Assembly (NCBI RefSeq): GCF_003001905.1
Contig: NZ_PVNE01000006.1
Span: forward strand, 17,407-81,406
DNA length: 64,000 bases
Origin: Planifilum fimeticola
GTDB lineage: Bacteria; Bacillota; Bacilli; Thermoactinomycetales; DSM-44946
Reading direction: 5' to 3'
Shown here: positions 1 to 8,225 of the stretch, piece after piece
Numbering within the stretch: position 1 is the first letter of the stretch
How the letters are laid out: each line of letters opens with the position of its first letter
Notes under the pieces: model-generated
The model's input: the letters and a program-made list of their open reading frames with translations, nothing else
Database searches by the model: none
What the model was told of the DNA's origin: nothing
Position numbers and translations under genes: made by a program

Positions 1-104
1 GGAAGCAGGAACGACGGTTACACGGCTCGTCGGGATGGATCTTTTCCGGTTTTTTTGGTATGTTTGTCATGCTTTTGATTTCGCCGGCGGGGAGGGTGGA
101 GGCG

Positions 105-734
105 GTGACATGGTTGTACCTGACTCGGCACGGTCAAACCGAGTGGAATGTGGAGAACCGGTTTCAGGGAAGCAGTGATTCGCCCCTGACGGAAAAGGGC
201 GTCCGACAGGCGGAGTATCTGGCAGAGCGTCTTCGGGGGATCTCCTTCGATGCCGTCTACTCCAGCCCGGCGGGACGCGCTCTCCGAACGGCGGAGATCC
301 TTTGCGGCGATCGGGATGTGGCGATCCGGGAACACCCGGATCTTCGGGAGATGGAGCTGGGAGACTGGGAGGGGATGAGGTCCGAGGAGATCGAGGTCCG
401 GTTTCCGGAGGAATTCGACCGATATTGGAGAAAGCCGCACCTTTATCGCAGGGAGCGGGGGGAAAGTTATATCGATGTGCAAAGGCGGGTGGTATCTTCG
501 ATGGGAGAAATCCTGCGATCCCACCCCGGGGGGAACGTTCTGATCGTCACCCACACCGTCGTGTTGAAAACCTTGATGGCCCACTTTGAGGGGCGGCCGC
601 TGGAGCGGCTCTGGGATCCTCCTTACATTCATCCCGCCTGTCTCAATCTGGTTCGGGTGGGCGAAGGGAAAAGGGAAATCCTCCTCCACGGGGACATCGC
701 CCATTTTCCCGAGGAATGGCGGGCGCGGGCGTAA
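105..734 (+). CDS. Histidine phosphatase family protein (PhoE/GpmB-like)
   Basis: A 209-residue protein of the phosphoglycerate-mutase-like branch of the histidine phosphatases, which hydrolyse phosphoesters through a phosphohistidine. The RHGQTEWN motif near residue 8 supplies the catalytic histidine. A second signature, THTVVLK at about residue 150, carries the other active-site histidine. The substrate cannot be read from sequence; broad-specificity phosphatases such as B. subtilis PhoE are the closest match I know. I take the GTG at 105 as the start because GGAGGG lies at 91-96, eight bases upstream, and the RHG motif then sits at the usual distance from the N-terminus. An in-frame ATG at 60 would add an unconvincing leader. 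It faces htpX convergently. Confidence 0.85.
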   Translation: MTWLYLTRHGQTEWNVENRFQGSSDSPLTEKGVRQAEYLAERLRGISFDAVYSSPAGRALRTAEILCGDRDVAIREHPDLREMELGDWEGMRSEEIEVRFPEEFDRYWRKPHLYRRERGESYIDVQRRVVSSMGEILRSHPGGNVLIVTHTVVLKTLMAHFEGRPLERLWDPPYIHPACLNLVRVGEGKREILLHGDIAHFPEEWRARA

Positions 735-750
735 CGGTTTCTTCGGGAAT

Positions 751-774
751 GAAAACCGCCCCCGAAGGGGCGGT
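751..774 (-). terminator. Rho-independent terminator downstream of htpX
   Basis: An eight-base-pair perfect stem (755-762 with 767-774) has a four-base loop. On the minus strand it is followed by TTTTC. It lies between the convergent phosphatase and htpX genes and best serves htpX. Confidence 0.6.
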
Positions 775-830
775 GTGACGCCGAACGTGCGTTGGAGGCA
801 AAGAGCCTTCCGAGTCCGATCCCTGAGCGA

Positions 831-1712
831 TTATGCCCGCTCCAGCCGGGCGATGCGGTCCTCCAGATCCGGGTGGCTGGAGAACAGTTTGAGCCAGCCG
901 GAACGGTTGCTGATTTTCATCGTCTGCAGGGACTTGTGGCTCGGATCGATCATGCTCACGTGCTGTTGCAACAAGCGGAGGGCGTGGATCATTTTTTCCT
1001 TTCCGGCCAGATCGGCACCGCCGCGATCGGCGTGATATTCGCGGTGGCGGGAGTAAGCCATCACCACGATGCTGCCCAGGATGGAGAAGAGAATATCAAA
1101 GACGATGATGCAGATGAAATGGACCACTCCGGCCAACTCTTCCCGTACGAAGCGGGAGACGACGTAGGCGGCCAACCGGGACAGGAAGACCACAAAGGTG
1201 TTGATGACGCCCTGGAGAAGGGTCATCGTCACCATGTCCCCGTTGGCGATGTGCGCCACTTCATGGCCCAGGACCCCTTGAACGCCTTCCTTGTCCATGT
1301 TTTCCAATAGTCCCGTGGAGACGGCGACGAGGGAGCGGTTTCGGGTGGGACCGGTGGCGAAGGCGTTCACCTCGGGGGAGTCGTAAATCCCCACCTCGGG
1401 CATTTCCACCAGACCGGCCCTCCGCGCCAGCCGGTGGACCTCCTCCACCAGCCACCGTTCATCCGAAGACAGGTTCGGGTCGTCGGGAGAAAGGACCCGG
1501 ACATTCAACATCCACTTGGCCATGGTCCGGGAGAGGGCGAGGGAGATCAGTGCCCCCGTGAATCCGACAATGGCGCTGAACACCAGCAGAGCCGTAAAGT
1601 CAATTCCCTGCTCCGTCACATAGTGACGGATTCCAAGGATGTTGGTGACCAGCAGGATGGTGACCACGATGAGTGCGTTGACGGTGAGGAAAAGGAAGAT
1701 CCGTTTGCCCAT
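831..1712 (-). CDS. htpX: HtpX membrane zinc metalloprotease
   Basis: An integral-membrane M48 peptidase of about 293 residues that degrades misfolded or damaged membrane proteins. Two hydrophobic segments lie in the first 80 residues ([10 protein letters not shown] and the stretch around [12 protein letters not shown]). The zinc motif HEVAH follows at about residue 150, then two more hydrophobic segments, then the glutamate-containing third zinc site ([10 protein letters not shown]). All catalytic parts are present and the length is normal. The start is one of two adjacent ATG codons; 1712 is preferred because the perfect AAAGGAGG at 1719-1726 then has a seven-base spacer and the protein begins like B. 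subtilis HtpX (MAKRIF). Monocistronic, with a terminator downstream. Confidence 0.93.
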   Translation of the reverse strand: MGKRIFLFLTVNALIVVTILLVTNILGIRHYVTEQGIDFTALLVFSAIVGFTGALISLALSRTMAKWMLNVRVLSPDDPNLSSDERWLVEEVHRLARRAGLVEMPEVGIYDSPEVNAFATGPTRNRSLVAVSTGLLENMDKEGVQGVLGHEVAHIANGDMVTMTLLQGVINTFVVFLSRLAAYVVSRFVREELAGVVHFICIIVFDILFSILGSIVVMAYSRHREYHADRGGADLAGKEKMIHALRLLQQHVSMIDPSHKSLQTMKISNRSGWLKLFSSHPDLEDRIARLERA

Positions 1713-2020
1713 CATCCAACCTCCTTTAGTGTTTGGATCGCATTTTTGCGATGGCGAAGTTCGGTTCATCCCGGGCCAAGCCGCTCCTGGGCGCCGCTTT
1801 CGGGTCGGCTTTGACTACTATAGACATTAGCACAAAAGTCCGAAAAATACCAGGTTGGTTGGGTTGCCTTGCCTGTAGCAGAAACGGTCTTCGGAGTAGG
1901 TGCGGTTTTCCTCCGGCCGGATTGTGGGATACAATGGTTCTGAACCGCTTGAACAAGGGTGCATCCCGGAGAGTAAAGAACGGTGCTCTTCAGATGATTT
2001 ACAGGAAAGGTGGTGGTCCG
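1713..2020. other. Divergent intergenic region, htpX / cvfC-like gene
   Basis: The region must hold divergent promoters. TATAGT-like and TACAAT-like hexamers are visible (around 1818 and 1930), but none has a convincing -35 partner, so no promoter is called. The open frame running through it in phase with the downstream gene lacks protein-like composition and a ribosome binding site. Confidence 0.3.
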
Positions 2021-3178
2021 ATGAAATTGCTGTCGATCGAACCCACTCCCAGTCCCCACACGATGAAATTGAACCTGGATCGTCGTCTGCCCGGTGACAA
2101 GGGAGTCACCTACACCGCCGTCAACCGGGAGGAAGCGCCGGAGCTCCTGCGGCGGATCCTGGAGGTCCCGGGTGTGAAAAGCGTGTTTCAGGTGGCCGAC
2201 TTTATTGCCGTCGACCGTCATCCGAAGGCGGATTGGCGAGAAATTCTGGGGGAGATCAAGAGGATCTTCGGGGAGAAAGGGGATGCGGGCGGCGCAGCGT
2301 CCGTTCAAACCGGAAAAGGGTACGGTGAAGTGCAGGTCTACGTCCAGATGTTCCGGGGCATCCCCATGCAGATCAAACTGGTCGCGGGGGTGGAGGAACG
2401 GGAAGAACGGCGCTATGCCCTGCCGGATCGCTTTATGAAAGCCGCCATGAAGGCCCAGGCCGCGTCGGAGAACATCGTGCTGGAGCGTCGCTGGGAGGAG
2501 AGGGGAGTCCGGTACGGGGAGATGGACGAGATCGGTGAAACCGTCGCCCAGGAAATCGACGCCGCCTACGATGAAGAAAGGCTGAACCGGCTGGTCGAGG
2601 GGGTGTTGCAGGGCGAGGACGTGCAGCGGATGGAAGCGGAAGAAAAGCTTTCTTCCGCCGAGGTGGCCCGGGGTCTGGAAGCGTCCGACTGGAAAAAGCG
2701 CTTTGCCGCTTTGGAGCGGATGGATCCCACCTTGGAGGACCTGCCGGTGCTCGCCAAAGCCCTGGAGGATCCCAAGGCGTCCATTCGCCGCCTGGCGACC
2801 GTCTACTTGGGGATGATCGGCGGGAAGGAAGTTCTCCCTCTCTTGTACCGGGCGCTGAAGGATTCCTCCGCCATCGTCCGCCGGACGGCGGGGGACACCC
2901 TGTCCGACCTGGGGGATCCCGATGCGATCGGCCCCATGGCCGAGGCGCTGAAGGATTCCAACAAGCTGGTCCGGTGGCGCGCCGCCCGCTTCCTGTACGA
3001 AGTGGGAGATGAAAGGGCGCTTCCCGCCCTCCGCCAGGCCCAGGACGATCCGGAATTCGAGGTGGACATGCAGATCAAGATGGCCATTGCCCGCATCGAG
3101 AGCGGAGAGGAAGCGAGCGGCACCGTGTGGCAGCAGATGACGCGGAGCATCTCCGGCCGCGAAAAGGGGAAGGATTGA
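2021..3178 (+). CDS. CvfC/YpgR family HEAT-repeat protein (conserved virulence factor C)
   Basis: A 385-residue protein with the YpgR/CvfC architecture. An N-terminal Nfu_N-like scaffold domain (about residues 1-90, with FQVADFIAVDR) is followed by a central virulence-factor domain (about 95-200), and the C-terminal half contains HEAT-like repeats (LAKALEDPKASIRRLA, LYRALKDSSAIVRRTAG, MAEALKDSNKLVRWRAA). The B. subtilis homologue is poorly understood; in Staphylococcus aureus cvfC affects virulence. HEAT repeats suggest protein binding, and the Nfu_N part hints at a role near iron-sulfur or thiol chemistry (inference). The start is ATG 2021 with AAAGGTGG seven bases upstream. The frame stays open back to 1733, but that part looks non-coding. 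Confidence 0.82.
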   Translation: MKLLSIEPTPSPHTMKLNLDRRLPGDKGVTYTAVNREEAPELLRRILEVPGVKSVFQVADFIAVDRHPKADWREILGEIKRIFGEKGDAGGAASVQTGKGYGEVQVYVQMFRGIPMQIKLVAGVEEREERRYALPDRFMKAAMKAQAASENIVLERRWEERGVRYGEMDEIGETVAQEIDAAYDEERLNRLVEGVLQGEDVQRMEAEEKLSSAEVARGLEASDWKKRFAALERMDPTLEDLPVLAKALEDPKASIRRLATVYLGMIGGKEVLPLLYRALKDSSAIVRRTAGDTLSDLGDPDAIGPMAEALKDSNKLVRWRAARFLYEVGDERALPALRQAQDDPEFEVDMQIKMAIARIESGEEASGTVWQQMTRSISGREKGKD

Positions 3179-3261
3179 TCGCGCCCGGTTCCCCGGGTAC
3201 CTCGGGTCCGTGTCGGGCATGGGTCTGACGAAAATCCGTTCATCGACTTTGCGACAATTCT

Positions 3262-3402
3262 CCGGCTTGTCACTCGCCGGTTCCGCTTGTTTGCCGATCC
3301 ATCAAGCGGAAAAAGCGGAGCGGCCTCCCGCTGAGCCTGGGAACCGGGAGCCGATTTTTCGCCGAGCGACTTGGGCCTGAACGGAGCCGCGGCGAAAAAT
3401 CG
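3262..3402. other. Cluster of three inverted repeats in a convergent gap
   Basis: The 303-base gap after cvfC holds no gene. It contains three consecutive stems: 3262-3266 with 3276-3280; 3283-3289 with 3303-3309; and a perfect 13-base inverted repeat, 3352-3364 with 3390-3402, around a 25-base loop. A terminator follows at 3431. This could be a small structured RNA, a long terminator region or remnant element ends. I recognise no known RNA family. Confidence 0.4.
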
Positions 3403-3430
3403 CTCTCTCCCGATCCCTGTCAACGGCCGG

Positions 3431-3456
3431 GTGGAGCCTTGCTCCGCTTTTTTTTT
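3431..3456 (+). terminator. Rho-independent terminator after the CvfC-like gene
   Basis: A short stem (GGAGC with GCTCC) closed by flanking G and C is followed directly by nine T residues at 3448-3456. It is a classic plus-strand terminator, although 250 bases downstream of the gene's stop codon. Confidence 0.75.
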
Positions 3457-3481
3457 GCCTGACGCGGGAGGAGATTGCTCC

Positions 3482-4471
3482 TCAAAGATCGATCACGGTT
3501 CCCCGGTTGAGCCGCCTTGCCTTCTCGTAGACGCTTTTCGCCACCGCCGTGTCCAAAAAGGCGACGCCCACCGATTTGAACACCGTGATCTCCTCCGGCT
3601 TCTCCCGTCCCGGCTTTTTCCCGGCGACGATCTCTCCCAGTTCGCCGTACAGTTTTTCCGCATTCCACTCTCCCGTCCCCATCGGTATCAGCAGATCCCC
3701 CGCCTCGTGCATCGCCCCTTCGCGCGTGTCCACCACCACCTTGCTGCTCCGGTTGAGGAGGACGGCGTCCACTTCCCGCATGTGTGGCAGATAGGCGCCG
3801 ATGGCGCTGACGTGGGTGCCGGGGGGAATCTTCCTGCCGTCGAAGAGCGGCTGTGTCGACCGGGTGGCGCACAGGATGATATCCGCTCCCTGGACGGCTT
3901 CTTCCGGCCGGTCGAAGACCGAAATCGTCCCCGCCCAGTTTGGACGGGCTTCCCGAATCGCCTTTACCAGCCGCTCCGCCTTCTCCCGGGTCCGGTTCCA
4001 CACCCGGATTTCCGTCAGGTCGCGCACTTCCATCACCGCCTGGATCTGTCCGATGGCCTGGGCACCCGCGCCGAGCAGGGCACAGACCCGGGCATCTTTC
4101 CGGGCCAGGTGCTTGGCGGCCACGCCGGAGATGGCTCCGGTGCGGAGCACCGTCAAGTAAGTGGCGTCCATCAGCGCCAGGTGTTCGCCGGTTTCCGCGT
4201 CGGTGAGCAGCGTGATTCCCTGGATGGCGGGCCTTCCCCGCTGGGGATTGTCGGGGAAAACGCTGACGATCTTGATGCCCATCGATTCCGCCGGTTCCAC
4301 GAAGGAGGGCATGTACAGCGTGGCGGCCTCTCCCGTCCCCGCGGACAAGGCGATGCGCACCGGCGTGACGGTCTTTCCCTCCTGATGGGCCCGAAAAGCT
4401 TCCTCCACATCCCTCAGGCAGTCCTTCATCGAATAGAGCGCTCGGATGTCTTGCTTCGACAGCGCCAGCAA
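3482..4471 (-). CDS. Ornithine cyclodeaminase / mu-crystallin family dehydrogenase
   Basis: A 329-residue member of the OCD/mu-crystallin superfamily. These NAD(P)-dependent enzymes act on amino acids or imines: ornithine cyclodeaminase, alanine dehydrogenase, ketimine reductase, or amine synthases in opine and siderophore pathways. The N-terminal half carries the substrate-binding fold. The Rossmann glycine motif is ALLGAGAQAIGQ at about residue 130, and the conserved IGAYLPHMREVD segment lies at about 225. The substrate cannot be deduced. The start is TTG 4471, with GGAGGG nine bases upstream; the longer open frame above it has no ribosome binding site. It lies downstream of the MHS transporter but behind that gene's terminator, so it is probably a separate transcript. 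Confidence 0.85.
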   Translation of the reverse strand: MLALSKQDIRALYSMKDCLRDVEEAFRAHQEGKTVTPVRIALSAGTGEAATLYMPSFVEPAESMGIKIVSVFPDNPQRGRPAIQGITLLTDAETGEHLALMDATYLTVLRTGAISGVAAKHLARKDARVCALLGAGAQAIGQIQAVMEVRDLTEIRVWNRTREKAERLVKAIREARPNWAGTISVFDRPEEAVQGADIILCATRSTQPLFDGRKIPPGTHVSAIGAYLPHMREVDAVLLNRSSKVVVDTREGAMHEAGDLLIPMGTGEWNAEKLYGELGEIVAGKKPGREKPEEITVFKSVGVAFLDTAVAKSVYEKARRLNRGTVIDL

Positions 4472-4503
4472 GGCGGATCTCCCTCCGTTTCGTCGGGTGA
4501 TTG

Positions 4504-4541
4504 AGAAGAAAGGCAATCCGCCCGGTTTCGGGCGGATTGCC
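4504..4541 (-). terminator. Strong terminator of the MHS transporter gene
   Basis: A perfect 13-base-pair stem (4512-4524 with 4529-4541) with a GTTT loop is followed on the minus strand by TTTCTTCT. It lies immediately after the stop codon of the transporter at 4560. Confidence 0.85.
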
Positions 4542-4559
4542 CTGGAAAGGTGCAAAGGC

Positions 4560-5858
4560 TTATTCGGCGGCAGTGTGCAGTTCCGTCTCCTTCGTCTCGC
4601 GAAGGGCGAGGATGGCTACCAGCGAGATGACCGCCGTCAGGATCATGTACAGGGCGACCGGCTGCCAGGCGTTGTTAAAGCGGGCCAGCAGGGCGGTGGC
4701 GATGAAGGGGGCGGTTCCACCGGCCAGGGCGGCTCCCAACTGGTAGCCGATGGTCACTCCCGTGTACCGGACGTTGGTGCGGAACACTTCCGACATCAGC
4801 GTTCCCAGCACCGCCGTGATCGGGGCCCAGATGACGCCCAGCCCCAGAACGCTGGCCGCCGTCATCCACAGATTGGAGCCGGTGGACAGGAGCATGAAGT
4901 AGGGGAAGGCGAAAAGGATCATCCCCACGGTGCCGGCGATGTACAGGGGCTTTCTCCCCCATTTGTCTGAAAGCGATCCCATGATCGGAATCAAAATCGT
5001 CGTCACCAGCGCGGCGATGGCGACGGCGTTGAGCACGGCGCTTTCATCGTATCCCAATCCGGTGGCGTAGGAGATGACAAAGGTTGACAGAATGTAGAAG
5101 GGAGCGGTCTCCACCACTTTGGTTCCCACGGCCAGGAGCACAGTCTTCCACTGGTATTTGAGCGTGTCAATCAGGGGGACTTTGGCGATTTCCCCGGATT
5201 CACGGGCTTTCTTGAAAACCGGGGTTTCGTCGATGCCGTTCCGGATCCAGAGGCCGATGATGACCAGTACGATGCTCAGGACGAAGGGAATGCGCCATCC
5301 CCAGCTGTAGAAGGCGTCACCGGAGATGCCGGCGATGAGGGACATGGCGAAGGTGCCCAGCACGAGGCCGATGGGAACTCCCATTTGCGGCACGCTTCCG
5401 AACAATCCCCGCTTCTCCTTCGGGGCGTATTCCACCGCCAACAGGACGGCGCCGCCCCATTCGCCTCCGATGCCCAGACCTTGAATGAGGCGGAGAAGGA
5501 TCAGCAGGATCGGCGCCCAGATGCCGATGGTTTCGTATCCCGGCAACAATCCGATCAGGACCGTCGCAATCCCCATCAGCATCAGGGTGAGGACCAGGGT
5601 CCGTTTCCGGCCGATCTTGTCGCCGATATGACTGAAGATGATGCCTCCCAGAGGCCGGATGATGAAGGAAAGGGCAAAGGTGGCATAGGCGAGCAGCAGG
5701 CCGACGATCGGGTCGACCGTCGGAAAAAAGATTTTGTTGAACACCAGTGAGGCCGCCGTTCCGTAGAGGAAATAGTCGTACCATTCAATTGACGTTCCGA
5801 CCAGACTGGCGATGACTGCCCGTCGGGAAACAGGTTGTGCTGCCGTTTGTTGGCTCAA
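4560..5858 (-). CDS. MFS transporter, metabolite:H+ symporter (MHS) family
   Basis: A 432-residue, 12-helix major facilitator. The MHS signatures are clear: TSIEWYDYFLYG after the first residues, the loop 2-3 motif GDKIGRKRTLV, and the charged GLGIGGEWGGA segment in helix 4 that is typical of ProP, ShiA, KgtP and related proton symporters. Substrates in the family include proline/betaine, shikimate, oxoglutarate and other carboxylates; this one is not resolved. The repeat of the loop motif between helices 8 and 9 (SDKWGRKPLY) is intact. TTG 5858 is the start, with GGGAGGGA a few bases upstream. Preceded by a promoter at 5903-5932 and followed by its own terminator. Confidence 0.9.
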   Translation of the reverse strand: MSQQTAAQPVSRRAVIASLVGTSIEWYDYFLYGTAASLVFNKIFFPTVDPIVGLLLAYATFALSFIIRPLGGIIFSHIGDKIGRKRTLVLTLMLMGIATVLIGLLPGYETIGIWAPILLILLRLIQGLGIGGEWGGAVLLAVEYAPKEKRGLFGSVPQMGVPIGLVLGTFAMSLIAGISGDAFYSWGWRIPFVLSIVLVIIGLWIRNGIDETPVFKKARESGEIAKVPLIDTLKYQWKTVLLAVGTKVVETAPFYILSTFVISYATGLGYDESAVLNAVAIAALVTTILIPIMGSLSDKWGRKPLYIAGTVGMILFAFPYFMLLSTGSNLWMTAASVLGLGVIWAPITAVLGTLMSEVFRTNVRYTGVTIGYQLGAALAGGTAPFIATALLARFNNAWQPVALYMILTAVISLVAILALRETKETELHTAAE

Positions 5859-5902
5859 GGGAATCCCTCCCTGTCACAAATTTGTCATGGTTTGTCTCAC
5901 TT

Positions 5903-5932
5903 ATTTTATGGTATGGGAAATGCGGTGTGCAA
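5903..5932 (-). promoter_or_regulatory. Sigma-A-like promoter of the MHS transporter
   Basis: On the minus strand, TTGCAC (5927-5932) and TAAAAT (5903-5908) are separated by 18 bases, 45 bases before the TTG start. A ten-base palindrome, ACAAATTTGT, lies between the -10 and the ribosome binding site and could be an operator (weak). Confidence 0.5.
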
Positions 5933-6057
5933 CATAATGAATATTTTGTCATTAAACCCGAAATTCTTATCCGGGTTTTGGGGATAAGCGAAACGAAAGG
6001 GATGTGTTGATGTTTGTCGAAAAAGGAGAAGCGAAAATGACAGAAGGAGGTGAAGCG

Positions 6058-6516
6058 TTGCCCCGGCTGGAGTATCGCCTGCTGGACGAAGAGAGGGGAT
6101 ATCCCGTTCTCTGTTACTACAACAGCATTGACAAGGAGGAGATCTCCCTCCGGTTCGCCTGCGACTATTTCGTCAAGGATCAACACGTCTACGAGAAGAC
6201 GAGTTGCGCCGTGGAGGATGGGACTTATGTGATTTATATTCGGCGGGCGGAGGATGAAAAGGTGCTGGACGACCAGCTGGTCTTTGTCCCGGACTGGAGG
6301 GGAATCCGCATGGAGGTGCGCCACTTCCGGGAAGGAACGGTCCATTATCCGGTGGTGCACACTTTTTATTTTCACAGCGATGAAGACGCCCTTCTGCACC
6401 TGCAGAGCGACCTGTTTTACATAGGCGGTCGGGAGTGGCAAAAGACCTCCGCGGAAGTGGACGAGAACCGGAAAGTGTATGTCATCTACGCGGAACCGAC
6501 GGAGGAAGGGGGATGA
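6058..6516 (+). CDS. Unrecognised soluble protein, first gene of the ygiBC/DUF350-like cluster
   Basis: About 152 residues, no signal peptide or membrane segment, rich in acidic and aromatic residues, with an alternating pattern that suggests a beta-rich fold (for example DGTYVIYIRR and RKVYVIYAEPT). I do not recognise a family. TTG 6058 is chosen because AGAAGGAGGTG at 6042-6052 is a nearly perfect ribosome binding site five bases away; ATG 6037, with AAAAGGAG upstream, is a real alternative that adds seven residues. It lies three bases before the lipoprotein gene and is followed by the ATP-grasp and DUF350 genes, so it is probably part of the same envelope-related operon. A short hairpin at about 5955-5978 lies in the leader. 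Confidence 0.65.
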   Translation: MPRLEYRLLDEERGYPVLCYYNSIDKEEISLRFACDYFVKDQHVYEKTSCAVEDGTYVIYIRRAEDEKVLDDQLVFVPDWRGIRMEVRHFREGTVHYPVVHTFYFHSDEDALLHLQSDLFYIGGREWQKTSAEVDENRKVYVIYAEPTEEGG

Positions 6517-6519
6517 AAC

Positions 6520-6837
6520 ATGGAGGAGCAAAAAGGGCAGCAGCGCAAGAGACGTAGCACAACCCGGCTGCTGGGGCTGTTCGCCGCGGCCAGCCTGTTG
6601 GTGGCATCCGGATGCGACGATAACCGTCTTGAAATCTGTTACGATGACGACAACGATCTCCTCTGCGATGATGACTTGAGCGAAGTGGACGCGGATTCCT
6701 ACGTGGTGATCAATGGGAAAAAAGTGGGATACGTCAAATCCTCCGTCGCGAAAAATTTCGATATCGACCGAAAGACCCGGGTCTCTTCCGGTTCCCGGGG
6801 CGGAATCGGCAAATCCTCCTTTTTCAGCGGCGGCTGA
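6520..6837 (+). CDS. Small acidic lipoprotein, YgiB/DUF1190-like position
   Basis: A 105-residue protein with a basic N-terminus (residues 1-16), a hydrophobic core and a lipobox ending in VASGC at about residue 32, so it should be a membrane-anchored lipoprotein. The mature part begins with a very acidic stretch (DDDNDLLCDDDL) and ends in a glycine/serine-rich tail (SRGGIGKSSFFSGG). In E. coli the genes before the glutathionylspermidine-synthase-like ygiC and yjfC encode DUF1190 proteins (YgiB, YjfM) with a similar RGGFG-type tail. By position and tail this looks like the Gram-positive counterpart; that is inference, since overall similarity is low. Confidence 0.7.
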   Translation: MEEQKGQQRKRRSTTRLLGLFAAASLLVASGCDDNRLEICYDDDNDLLCDDDLSEVDADSYVVINGKKVGYVKSSVAKNFDIDRKTRVSSGSRGGIGKSSFFSGG

Positions 6838-6846
6838 CGGAATCGG

Positions 6847-8193
6847 ATGATGAGAGAGGATTACGCAGAGCGGCGGAGGAAGCTGTATGACCCGCTCCGG
6901 GCCGAGGGGGTTTTCACCTGGGATGAGATGTACGGTGCCGAGTACGCCCTGGCGACGATTCATCCCGTCTCCCGGGAGTTTCGGCAGGAAATCGTCGGGG
7001 CGACGGAGGCTCTCGGGCAAATCTTCGCCAAAACGGTGGCCGTGGTTCGCCGGGGCCCGGAGGCCCTGCTGGAGGAATTGGGGATTCCTGCGGCGGCCCG
7101 AAGGGCGGTTCGGCTGTTTCTCCCGGAGAGCGATCCGACGTTGATCGGCCGCTTCGATTTTGCTCCGACGCCGGAGGGACTGAAGATGCTGGAGTTTAAC
7201 AGCGACACGCCGACGGGGATCGTGGAAGCCTTCTACGTCAACGGCAGGGTGTGCGAACACTTCGGCGCGGAGGATCCCAACGAGGGCTGCGAGGAGCACC
7301 TTCGCCTCGCCTTTCGGCATGCCCTGGACACCTACCGGAAGGAAGGATACGCTACGGAGCGGGTCGTTTTCAGCGCGCTGGACTGGCACGAAGAGGATGC
7401 GGGCACGACCCGCTACCTGCTTGATCGCTCCGGCCTGGACGGCCGCTTTGTGCCCCTTTCCGACCTCCGGGTCGAAGGGGAGCGGATGACGGCCCTCGTC
7501 GAGGGAGCTTCGTTGCCCGTCGACGTCCTTTACCGCTTGCACGCGCTGGAGATCCTGGCGGAGGACCGGGATGACGACGGGTACCCCACGGGAGCCCATG
7601 CGCTGGAGCTCATCGCCCGGCGCCGTTTGGCGGTGATCAATCCGCCGGGAGCCCTGCTTTCCCAGACCAAAGCGATGCAGGCGTTGATCTGGGCCCTGCA
7701 TGAGGCCGGGGAATTTTTCGATCCGGAAGAACATCGGATCATCGAAACCTACATGCTGCCCACCTATTTGGAGAACCGCTTCCGGGGAATTCCCCACGTG
7801 ACGAAGCCGATCTTCGGGCGGGAAGGGGCGGGGGTGACCCTCTACGACGCTTCAGGCGTTGCGGTTTGTCGGGGAGATGACCGTTACGGGGATCAACCGA
7901 TGGTGTTCCAGCGCAGGGTGGAAATGGAGCCGGTGGAGGTGGAGACGCTGAAGGGGCCCTTTAGGGGGCGGCTGCTGTGGGGTTCGTTCCTGATCGGCGG
8001 ACGCGCTTCCGCGATCCTGGCTCGGGTGGATGGGCCCGTCACCGGCGATATGTCCTACTTCTTGCCGGTGTGCTACGCCGATTCCCTGAGATGTGCCGCT
8101 CCCCCCGGACGTTTTCCCGATACTCGCCAAGGGCAATCCGCTCCCGCAACCTTCAAGCCGACGCCGACCGACCGGGAGGGCCTGCGGACATAA
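6847..8193 (+). CDS. Glutathionylspermidine synthase-like ATP-grasp ligase (YgiC/YjfC type)
   Basis: A 448-residue protein of the GSP_synth family (PF03738). The ATP-grasp ligase domain is recognisable from FDFAPTPEGLKMLEFNSDTP (about residues 103-122) to KPIFGREGAGVTLYD (about 320-335). There is no N-terminal amidase domain, so it resembles YgiC/YjfC rather than bifunctional E. coli GspS. Such enzymes are thought to form an amide bond between a peptide and a polyamine or amine; the true substrate is unknown. The family usually stops soon after the VTGDMSYFLPV segment, yet here about 40 further proline/arginine-rich residues follow, perhaps an extension or a late frameshift. The ribosome binding site is weak; ATG 6850 is an alternative start. 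A DUF350 gene follows 32 bases later, a pairing typical of this family. Confidence 0.85.
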   Translation: MMREDYAERRRKLYDPLRAEGVFTWDEMYGAEYALATIHPVSREFRQEIVGATEALGQIFAKTVAVVRRGPEALLEELGIPAAARRAVRLFLPESDPTLIGRFDFAPTPEGLKMLEFNSDTPTGIVEAFYVNGRVCEHFGAEDPNEGCEEHLRLAFRHALDTYRKEGYATERVVFSALDWHEEDAGTTRYLLDRSGLDGRFVPLSDLRVEGERMTALVEGASLPVDVLYRLHALEILAEDRDDDGYPTGAHALELIARRRLAVINPPGALLSQTKAMQALIWALHEAGEFFDPEEHRIIETYMLPTYLENRFRGIPHVTKPIFGREGAGVTLYDASGVAVCRGDDRYGDQPMVFQRRVEMEPVEVETLKGPFRGRLLWGSFLIGGRASAILARVDGPVTGDMSYFLPVCYADSLRCAAPPGRFPDTRQGQSAPATFKPTPTDREGLRT

Positions 8194-8225
8194 CGCGGAA
8201 ATCGAACGGAAAAGGAGATGATCAG

